A stretch of 5,007 bases of DNA from UBA10427 sp003500135 (GTDB lineage: Bacteria > Bacteroidota > Bacteroidia > Cytophagales > Cyclobacteriaceae), in assembly GCA_963966275.1 (NCBI GenBank), contig CAWZYQ010000211.1:1-5007 (forward strand), written 5' to 3'. The position numbers were made by a program, and so were the translations under genes. Within the stretch, counting starts at the first letter, position 1, and the number at the start of each line of letters is the position of its first letter. Positions 1-5,007 of the stretch are shown here, in pieces. A model generated the notes under the pieces. That model was not told the origin of the DNA and ran no database searches. It worked only from the letters and a program-made list of their open reading frames with translations.

Positions 1-1899
1 GGCGCCTCCACCTTCGGGGAAATTCTTGTTCGCCCAGTGGTCGTTGAGATGTACGGGGAAGGTCAGGGGCAGCTTGCCACTAGGATTTACCTTTCCGCTC
101 AGGATATCCGCCACAGAGTTGCCCCCTTCCTGTCCGCCCTGCCAGGCCAACAGAATCGCATCAGGCTTGTCTTTCCACGATGCCGTTTCAATAACACCAC
201 CGATATTCATCACTACAATTACCGGTTTACCTGCCGCATGGAATTTTTGACAGGCGCTTTCAATCATGTCCTGCTCCTTACCAGACAAAAGGAAATCGTC
301 CTTTTCCACCCTGTCGCCACCTTCACCGGAATTCCGTCCGATGGTGATGATGGCAATGTCGGCGCTACCGGCAATCTGATCCAACTGGTCGCCGGTTAAG
401 CTCATTTCAGGAGGATTGTAAGGATTGAACATCGCGTCCATTCCCTCGGGCTTAACGAAAGCCTCATCATTTGCTGAACGATGGGCCTCGAAAGCTTTTT
501 TAGCTATGGGATTGATGTTGAACCCGGCATTGGTCAGACCTTCTTCAAGTGAGATGGTATAGGCTTCGTTTACATCTCCCGAACCAGTACCGCCGGCAAT
601 GAAGTCGTATGAGGTTACACCCAGCAAAGCTACATTTGTGCCATTTTGCAAAGGCAATACCTCATCATTTTTAAGCAATACCATCCCTTCAGAAGCCGAT
701 TGTCGCGTGATAATAGCATGTGCCTCCAGGTCGGGATTGTTGCTGTATTCGATATTTTTCATGCTCCTCGATTCAAGTACCAGCGCCAGGATTCTTCCTG
801 CTGCAATATCTATGGCCTCCTCAGATAATTCACCATTTTCATACGATTCTACGAGGGCATCCCACTGCTTTTTGGTACCCGGTTCCAACAGGTCATTACC
901 AGCCTTTATCATAGCCGTTGCATCATGACCGCCAAACCAATCGGACATGACCAGGCCTTCAAAACCCCAATCATCCCGGAGAATGTTGGTAAGTATTTCG
1001 CGGTTTTCGGCCACATAGGCCCCATTGACCTTATTATAAGAAGACATTAAAGTCCAGGGCTGCGATTTTCTAACGATCAGCTCAAACCCTTTGAGATAAA
1101 TTTCACGCATTGCGCGGTCAGAAACAATCGCGTTGTTATTAAATCGGTTGGTCTCCTGGTTGTTGGCCACGAAGTGCTTAACCGCCGTACCAACCCCGTT
1201 GGATTCAATGCCATTCACCATTGCGGCCCCCAAATATCCGGTGAGCAGCGGATCTTCAGAATAGTATTCGAAGTTACGTCCGCACAAAGGATGCCGGTGG
1301 ATATTGGCCCCGGGACCCAGAATAACATCAATGCCATACTCCTGCGCTTCCGTTCCCATCGCATGGCCTACCTCCTCGAGCAGGTCTACATTCCAGGTGG
1401 AGGCCAGTAAAGTAGCAATTGGAAAAGCCGTACAATAATAGGTACGGTCTTCGCCTTCACGCTTAGGCTCGATCCTCAATCCGGCCGGCCCGTCTGATAG
1501 GTAGACCGTAGGAATGCCCAGCCTTGGTGTCGGTACGATGGTGCCCACCGCACCGGGAATGCCCTCACCTGGCTCGACCCTTCCCATGGCCGATGCTATG
1601 CCAGAGCCTTTTAGTATATGTATCTTTTCGTCGATGGTCATTTGTGAAAGAAGGTCCGCCACCCTTTCATCAGTTGGCCTGCGGTCGTCTTCGTACACAT
1701 CCAGCTGTCCGTTGTCATTGCGGTCGAGAAAGGTGTAACCTTCGATCGTCATTTGTTCGATATTGGTTTTCTCTTTGTAATCTCCTTCAAATTCGAGGTA
1801 GGTTGTTTTTAACCAGTTCCAGCCGATAAACCCGGCGATCAGTATCAACACGAGCAGTGAGCCCAGCGATATCAATACTATTTTGATCCATTTTTTCAT
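1..1899 (-). CDS. GH3 beta-glucosidase, membrane-anchored or secreted (partial, C-terminus beyond window)
   Basis: This reading frame is open from the ATG at 1897-1899 to the window edge, giving 633 codons with no stop. The family hydrolyses terminal beta-linked glucose or related sugars from oligosaccharides, retaining anomeric configuration. Residues 5-28 are hydrophobic after a KK start and lack a lipobox cysteine, so this is a signal anchor or Sec signal. An EF-hand loop follows at 59-70. The TIM barrel (about 80-385) carries the DGPAG motif (Asp136), GRNFEYYSEDP (208-217), Lys241-His242, and the nucleophile Asp320 in VMSDW. The alpha/beta sandwich begins near 400 and carries the likely acid/base Glu526 in SGEGGDR. 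No PA14 insert is seen. Family members usually run 720-860 residues, so the missing part should be the end of the sandwich and a fibronectin-III-like domain. The start is supported by the membrane segment and by promoter placement. Substrate specificity (glucoside versus xyloside) cannot be read from sequence. Confidence 0.96.
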   Translation of the reverse strand, partial: MKKWIKIVLISLGSLLVLILIAGFIGWNWLKTTYLEFEGDYKEKTNIEQMTIEGYTFLDRNDNGQLDVYEDDRRPTDERVADLLSQMTIDEKIHILKGSGIASAMGRVEPGEGIPGAVGTIVPTPRLGIPTVYLSDGPAGLRIEPKREGEDRTYYCTAFPIATLLASTWNVDLLEEVGHAMGTEAQEYGIDVILGPGANIHRHPLCGRNFEYYSEDPLLTGYLGAAMVNGIESNGVGTAVKHFVANNQETNRFNNNAIVSDRAMREIYLKGFELIVRKSQPWTLMSSYNKVNGAYVAENREILTNILRDDWGFEGLVMSDWFGGHDATAMIKAGNDLLEPGTKKQWDALVESYENGELSEEAIDIAAGRILALVLESRSMKNIEYSNNPDLEAHAIITRQSASEGMVLLKNDEVLPLQNGTNVALLGVTSYDFIAGGTGSGDVNEAYTISLEEGLTNAGFNINPIAKKAFEAHRSANDEAFVKPEGMDAMFNPYNPPEMSLTGDQLDQIAGSADIAIITIGRNSGEGGDRVEKDDFLLSGKEQDMIESACQKFHAAGKPVIVVMNIGGVIETASWKDKPDAILLAWQGGQEGGNSVADILSGKVNPSGKLPLTFPVHLNDHWANKNFPEGGGA

Positions 1900-1911
1900 G
1901 TGTATAATTTA

Positions 1912-1968
1912 TTTGTGGCATTTTGTCACAAATATAATCATAATTTAATTGTGACAAAATGCCACAAA
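1912..1968. repeat. Perfect 20-bp inverted repeat: twin operator between divergent genes
   Basis: The left arm (1912-1931) reads TTTGTGGCATTTTGTCACAA. The right arm (1949-1968) is its exact reverse complement, and the arms are separated by 17 AT-rich bases. Each arm is itself a near-palindrome of the form TTGTGRCA-N3-TGYCACAA. The segment therefore contains four copies of the half-site TTGTGRCA, at 1913-1920, 1924-1931 (reverse), 1949-1956 and 1960-1967 (reverse). The two operator centres lie 37 bp apart. This fits two dimer sites for a palindrome-binding regulator, most simply the Nudix-type regulator encoded next door. A cruciform or RNA hairpin is the alternative. The RNA role is less likely, because neither predicted transcript carries both arms. 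Confidence 0.85.
1929..1958 (-). promoter_or_regulatory. Predicted promoter of the GH3 gene
   Basis: Read on the minus strand, 1936-1929 is TATATTTG, matching the Bacteroidota -7 consensus TAnnTTTG. A TTTG at 1958-1955 lies 18 bp upstream of it, slightly short of the usual 19-21. Transcription would begin near 1922-1926, leaving a leader of about 25 nt before the ATG. No Shine-Dalgarno sequence is visible in that leader. The left operator covers the end of the -7 box and the predicted start site, and the right operator covers the -33 box, so bound repressor should block this promoter. Confidence 0.55.
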
Positions 1969-1980
1969 CTATTATTTTTG
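1949..1980 (+). promoter_or_regulatory. Predicted promoter of the Nudix-type regulator gene
   Basis: TTG at 1949-1951 and TATTTTTG at 1973-1980 are separated by 21 bp and match the Bacteroidota -33/-7 pattern. The -7 box ends only 4 bases before the ATG at 1985, so the transcript would be leaderless or nearly so. The right operator (1949-1968) covers the -33 box and most of the spacer, which suggests negative autoregulation. Confidence 0.6.
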
Positions 1981-1984
1981 CACA

Positions 1985-2695
1985 ATGGATATGATCGACT
2001 TTTTGGAACGCGGCGATGAGTACTTCATCCCCAACCTGTCAATTGACCTGGTGATCATTGGGTATCGCGACAAAAAGCTCCGGTGTTTGCTGCTCAAACT
2101 GGGAGAAAAATGGATGCTTCCCGGTGGATATATCCGGCGCAGTGAATCGGTAGATGAGGCCTCTGCCCGCATTATGAAAGAGCGTACAAGCCTGGAAAAC
2201 CCCTATCTAAGGTTTTTATCGGTATTTGGTAAACACGACCGGCAATTCAGAGAGGAGTGGAAGGAATTTTTTGAAACGAACGGGCAGCCCTGGAAGCCGG
2301 AATACTGGATCAACAATCGTTTCGTAACGCTGGCTTATTATTCGCTGGTCAACATAGCTACCACCCACCCTGCTGTAGGAGAGTTGGATGAAGCTTTTAC
2401 CTGGGCCGACTTCGATGAGCTTCCCGCCATGTGGATGGACCACGCCACGATAATAGCGAGCGTGCGCGAAAGACTGAAGGAAGATATTAAACACGAACAG
2501 GTGACCTATAACCTGCTTCCCGGGCAATTTACCATGCCCGAATTGCACCAGCTACATCAAACCATACTGAAAGAGGACATTGACCGAAGCCGGTTTCAAA
2601 AAAAGATGCTGTCGACCGGACTATTTGAGCGCTTGCCCAGACTTCAGAAAGAAGCCCCAGGAAGGAATCCGTATTTATACAGGGTAAAAGGGTAG
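1985..2695 (+). CDS. Nudix-fold transcriptional regulator (NrtR/AraR-like), probable sugar-responsive repressor
   Basis: This 236-residue protein has a Nudix domain (about 15-150) and a C-terminal winged helix-turn-helix (about 174-234, running from NLLPGQFTMPELHQLH to the RNPYLYRV wing). This is the architecture of NrtR and of Bacteroides AraR. The Nudix box starts properly (G48, E54, R62), but the catalytic core REUxEExGU reads RIMKERTSL. Ile63 replaces the first Glu, Arg67 replaces a metal-binding Glu and Ser69 replaces the Gly. Hydrolase activity is therefore unlikely and the fold probably serves as an effector sensor. Residues about 84-112 form a longer loop than in classical NrtR. The gene is divergent from the GH3 gene with only 85 bp between start codons, and the twin operator lies there. 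The likely effector is a sugar released by, or related to, the GH3 product. NrtR proteins sense ADP-ribose and AraR senses L-arabinose; which applies here is not shown. Met3 (1991) is an alternative start. Confidence 0.9.
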   Translation: MDMIDFLERGDEYFIPNLSIDLVIIGYRDKKLRCLLLKLGEKWMLPGGYIRRSESVDEASARIMKERTSLENPYLRFLSVFGKHDRQFREEWKEFFETNGQPWKPEYWINNRFVTLAYYSLVNIATTHPAVGELDEAFTWADFDELPAMWMDHATIIASVRERLKEDIKHEQVTYNLLPGQFTMPELHQLHQTILKEDIDRSRFQKKMLSTGLFERLPRLQKEAPGRNPYLYRVKG

Positions 2696-2918
2696 CGCTG
2701 ATTCGAAATACTGATAACAATAGCCCAATTATAAGCTTCAATAATGCAACTAAAATAAGCTGTCATTGAAATTCATATTGGATAAAGTTTGAAGGCATTG
2801 ATATTTTAATACAATTAGCATTTTTGCTTAACACTTTCTTTCAATAGGGATAAATTTCTATTTGGGAATGAATGATTGAGTAATAATGTTAAATTAAAAT
2901 AAACCTGGTACTCCAATC

Positions 2919-3347
2919 ATGAAATTCAAAAGCCGCAAAGATGCTCTGTTTACAATCATCATTTATGGCACAGTGATGCTTCTTATCTCCTTATCTGTTT
3001 TGGAATTGTCAATTAATGGCCCCGTAAGAGAAAATATTTGGATTTTCGGGATAGTTTTGGTTATCAACATTGTACTGTTATGGATTTACCATGGCACTTA
3101 TTATAAAATTGAAAATGGACAATTGAAGTACCGCAGTGGTCCAATTAGGGGTAAAATAAGGTTGGATCGCATTCGAAAAATAGAGAAAGGCAAAACGATG
3201 TGGGCCGGCATTAAGCCCGCCACTGCATTGCACGGCCTGATTGTGCACTACAACAAATATGACGAAATATATATCAGCCCGAAAACCAATGACAAATTCA
3301 TTGATCAGCTAATGGAGATGAATAGTGATATTGAGGTGGTGGAGTAG
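2919..3347 (+). CDS. Small membrane protein with bacterial PH-like domain (DUF1200/bPH_4, YyaB-like)
   Basis: This 142-residue, cysteine-free protein has two predicted membrane helices (about 10-29 and 39-58) followed by a soluble domain (about 60-133). That domain resembles the PF06713 family. It begins TYYKIENGQLKYRSG, continues with a basic strand containing IRLDRIRKIEK (80-90), and ends with the hallmark NKYDEIYISPK (112-122) before a short helix. The family has a pleckstrin-homology-like fold and its role is unknown. With a short loop between the helices, both termini and the PH-like domain are predicted cytoplasmic. The ATG at 2919 is chosen because the basic MKFKSRKD start precedes the first helix directly. 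No Shine-Dalgarno sequence is present. The 223-bp AT-rich gap upstream shows no clear terminator, so read-through from the regulator is possible. No functional link to the sugar genes is visible. Confidence 0.85.
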   Translation: MKFKSRKDALFTIIIYGTVMLLISLSVLELSINGPVRENIWIFGIVLVINIVLLWIYHGTYYKIENGQLKYRSGPIRGKIRLDRIRKIEKGKTMWAGIKPATALHGLIVHYNKYDEIYISPKTNDKFIDQLMEMNSDIEVVE

Positions 3348-3426
3348 TTGCCTTGCCTTAACACAGAAACACATGCTCATTAAATGATAAACCTATCTTT
3401 TTCATCCTTCTTTCCAGGGAAATTCA

Positions 3427-3441
3427 AAATAGTCACTATTT
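3427..3441. promoter_or_regulatory. Odd-centred 15-bp palindrome upstream of the 378-residue gene
   Basis: AAATAGTCACTATTT has perfect 7-bp arms around a single central C. It lies 94 bp upstream of the ATG at 3535, in the 187-bp gap after the PH-like gene. The form suits a dimeric DNA-binding protein. As a hairpin it would need an impossible one-base loop, or a 3-base loop on 6-bp arms. There is no T tract, so it is not a terminator. No partner regulator is known. Confidence 0.25.
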
Positions 3442-3534
3442 ATGGGAAATGGCAATTATATTTTAATAACCTGATCCTGAATAATAGCCCATAAAGTCTT
3501 AACTTAGGTAATCCACAACCAGGCATGATACACC

Positions 3535-4671
3535 ATGAGATTACCTGCTATATTTCTTTTGATCCCGATAATTCTGGCAGCATCCACTATCATTTTGCAG
3601 GCGCAGGAAAAGAAAGGTGCCTTTAAAAGGAAGCGCAAAAAGGTTGAAGTGAGCAATTATTATGTGGCCATCAATATACACGATGCATTGACCTATTATA
3701 CCGGCAAATTGGAGTGGACTATTGATAGCCTTCGAAATATTGAGGATGATCCGCAAATCAGAAACAACCTCACTTTTCTGAAATACACCACTACCAATGC
3801 AATTTCCAGGGCATCGCTACATAATGACCCGGTGGCGGCGGCGCTGGACACCTGGGCGCTGACCTATCAAATGGAAAATTATTTCAATGACGAAGGTGCG
3901 ACATCAAAGTATGGGAATTCCACGGATGAGCTGGCCAATATATTTGTGGATTTCAGAAATGATTATGAAGCGGATTATCAGAAATACATTAATGAAAAAG
4001 CAATCGGGGAATTAAAGGCATTTGCCGAAAGCAACCCCATTGAAAACGACCTGCTCAACCGTAAATCCGTTTCGCCCAATCTTTCTGAATGGCTGGGTGA
4101 AGAATCCCTGGGTCTGAAAGGCGGTCTGCTCACAGTGACCGATTTAGTCCGCGATCTGAATAATCGACTGGAGTACTTTGCGGAAATGCTGCCCAAGCAA
4201 ACCAAGTGGCAGGTAGAGTATGAGCTGGGTGAGTTTATGACTGAAGACAGTCTGGGTATTTTTCTGGATAATATTTCCAATACCCTTATGGAAACCAGCC
4301 AGTTTCTTGGAAATACTGAATCTTTGATCAACTACAATCGCGATACTTTGCTAGCCAATATCGAATACCAACGCCTGGCAACCTTGTATGCTATTCGTCA
4401 GGAGCGGATTGAAACAATGGAAACCCTGGCTGAGGAGCGTGAAATCATTATGGAAGCCCTGCAGAACGAACGGCTGGCGGTGCAGGATTTTGCCAGTGGT
4501 GAAAGGGCCATATTGATGGCAGATGTGGAAGAGCTAAGCGGCCGGCTGATCGACCAATCGACCACTATAGGCAAGGAATTGATTGACTACATTTTTTTTA
4601 AGGTCATCATCCTGCTGGTAATTGTGGGGTTATTCTTTGTAGGCGGAGTTGTGTTGTGGAAGAAGCTTTGA
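3535..4671 (+). CDS. Uncharacterised envelope protein: signal peptide, periplasmic region with coiled coil, C-terminal membrane anchor
   Basis: I do not recognise a family for this 378-residue protein. Residues 1-23 form a signal peptide with likely cleavage after Ala23 (ILQA/QEKK). A strongly basic patch follows (26-36, KKGAFKRKRKK). Residues 38-270 are acidic, mostly predicted helical and contain no cysteine. Residues about 272-350 are rich in Glu, Arg and Leu with heptad-like spacing (RQERIETMETLAEEREIIM), consistent with a coiled coil. Residues 353-374 form a single membrane helix ending in WKKL. The expected topology puts most of the protein in the periplasm, anchored in the inner membrane by its C-terminus with only a few residues inside. 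The ATG at 3535 is supported by the signal peptide; an upstream ATG at 3525 is out of frame. The gap upstream contains no TTTG at all, so a standard -7 box is absent. Transcription may come from the PH-like gene 187 bp upstream or use another sigma factor. A structural or signalling role is possible but unproven. Confidence 0.85.
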   Translation: MRLPAIFLLIPIILAASTIILQAQEKKGAFKRKRKKVEVSNYYVAINIHDALTYYTGKLEWTIDSLRNIEDDPQIRNNLTFLKYTTTNAISRASLHNDPVAAALDTWALTYQMENYFNDEGATSKYGNSTDELANIFVDFRNDYEADYQKYINEKAIGELKAFAESNPIENDLLNRKSVSPNLSEWLGEESLGLKGGLLTVTDLVRDLNNRLEYFAEMLPKQTKWQVEYELGEFMTEDSLGIFLDNISNTLMETSQFLGNTESLINYNRDTLLANIEYQRLATLYAIRQERIETMETLAEEREIIMEALQNERLAVQDFASGERAILMADVEELSGRLIDQSTTIGKELIDYIFFKVIILLVIVGLFFVGGVVLWKKL

Positions 4672-4859
4672 GATTAGAAATGAAACGATCGGTCTTCACA
4701 TGAAACCGAATTATCTTCATGGAAACGGACGACTTCCCCACATTTGAAGTTTTTATTGAAAAAAGTCCGAAGACCTTATTCTTTTGGCGGAAGTGATACC
4801 ATGGTCGGATACTTTAGTCCTGGGGGAAAAATCAAAGGCCGCTAAAATCATCTGGAAAC
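4672..4859. other. Gap with no convincing gene; possible frameshifted gene remnant on the plus strand
   Basis: Only short frames are present. One runs from the ATG at 4719 to the TGA ending at 4796 (25 residues, METDDFPTFEVFIEKSPK...). Another frame opens just before the run of six A at 4759-4764 and ends at the TAA at 4877-4879 (containing LILLAEVIPWSDTLVLGEKS). The two could be joined by a one-step frameshift at the A run to give one protein-like stretch of about 53 residues. I cannot match it to a family, and chance is a real alternative. A 32-residue minus-strand frame starting at 4851 is equally short. Confidence 0.2.
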
Positions 4860-4892
4860 AAAAAAACCCGGACAGTTAAACCGGGTTTTTTT
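4860..4892. terminator. Strong bidirectional intrinsic terminator
   Basis: The arms AAAAAAACCCGG (4860-4871) and CCGGGTTTTTTT (4881-4892) are perfectly complementary, giving a 12-bp stem with a 9-base loop. The GC core is followed by a run of seven T in either direction, so the hairpin can stop transcription from both sides. It would end the transcript of the 378-residue gene 188 bp downstream of its stop codon. It could also end a minus-strand transcript entering from the right, though no such gene is visible in the window. Confidence 0.9.
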
Positions 4893-5007
4893 AAAAAATA
4901 ATGTCTTTTTGTTAGTAATTTTCTGCTAACGTTTCTGCGCGATCAAACAATGTCCTGTTTTCCTCGCTGGGACACCCAAGTCAGATCAAGTCAAAAAGTC
5001 GGACCAG
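4893..5007. other. Right edge: no supported gene
   Basis: No promoter, RNA gene or complete reading frame is evident. On the minus strand, the frame ending at the TAA at 4912-4914 reads protein-like (SEENRTLFDRAETLAENY), but a stop at 4981-4983 closes it after 22 codons and it has no ATG. All three minus-strand frames carry a TGA between about 4981 and 5000. A minus-strand gene could therefore end just inside the window, but this cannot be decided here. A plus-strand frame from the ATG at 4950 stays open to the edge for 19 codons and looks unlikely. Confidence 0.3.

Noticed and set aside
26..1829. Several plus-strand open frames of 60-120 codons
   Set aside because: They lie antisense to the GH3 gene, whose frame is continuous and carries all family motifs; none looks like a known protein.
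1913..1931. CRP-like site (TGTG...CACA)
   Set aside because: The spacing between TGTG and CACA is 9 bases rather than the 8 of the CRP consensus, and the centre is odd; the perfect mirrored duplication fits a dedicated local regulator better.
1912..1968. Transcription terminator hairpin
   Set aside because: The element lies between divergent start codons, has no GC-rich core followed by a T tract, and overlaps promoter boxes on both strands.
1972..2741. Minus-strand open frames opposite the regulator
   Set aside because: They are shadows of the well-supported Nudix-type regulator gene and lack start signals or recognisable domains.
2798..2826. Weak promoter for the PH-like gene (TTG, 18 bp, CATTTTTG)
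   Set aside because: The -7 box has one mismatch in a key position and the spacing is short; in such AT-rich sequence this is close to chance.
3439..3495. 8-bp inverted repeat TTTATGGG / CCCATAAA with a 41-bp spacer
   Set aside because: An 8-bp match in a gap of this size is expected fairly often by chance and there is no supporting context.
3541..4331. Minus-strand open frames opposite the envelope protein
   Set aside because: The plus-strand frame has a signal peptide, coiled coil and membrane anchor in order; the opposite frames have no such logic.
4911..4930. Small hairpin GTTAG / CTAAC after the terminator
   Set aside because: The 5-bp stem with a 10-base loop is too weak and has no T tract.
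4978..5000. Three copies of AAGTC near the right edge
   Set aside because: Spacing is uneven (10 and 8 bases) and five-base repeats are common by chance; no CRISPR-like or direct-repeat structure is present.

Overview
The window looks like a chromosomal segment from a member of the Bacteroidota, probably a free-living or marine Cytophagia-type organism. Three things point that way. The recognisable promoter elements fit the Bacteroidota pattern (TTG/TTTG at -33, TAnnTTTG at -7). No start codon has a clear Shine-Dalgarno sequence. The glycosidase and its Nudix-like regulator resemble Bacteroidota carbohydrate-use proteins. The exact taxon cannot be fixed from the sequence.

Layout: (1) Positions 1-1899, minus strand, hold the first 633 codons of a family GH3 beta-glucosidase that runs off the left edge. 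It has an N-terminal membrane segment, a textbook EF-hand loop, the full catalytic barrel and most of the second domain, including both catalytic residues. (2) Positions 1900-1984 are a short divergent control region. It is dominated by a perfect 20-bp inverted repeat with a 17-bp spacer that overlaps promoter elements facing both ways. (3) Positions 1985-2695, plus strand, encode a Nudix-fold transcription regulator of the NrtR/AraR type with a degenerate Nudix box and a C-terminal winged helix-turn-helix. (4) Positions 2919-3347, plus strand, encode a small membrane protein with a bacterial PH-like (DUF1200/bPH_4) domain. (5) Positions 3535-4671, plus strand, encode an unrecognised 378-residue envelope protein with a signal peptide, a coiled-coil stretch and a C-terminal membrane anchor. 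(6) Positions 4672-5007 hold no convincing gene, but contain a strong bidirectional intrinsic terminator at 4860-4892.

The coherent unit is the left half. A catalytically dead Nudix sensor is divergently paired with a beta-glucosidase, and four copies of the half-site TTGTGRCA are arranged as two mirrored operators between them. The inferred circuit is a sugar-responsive repressor that controls itself and the glycosidase. The right-hand genes have no visible functional link to this unit and may only be neighbours.
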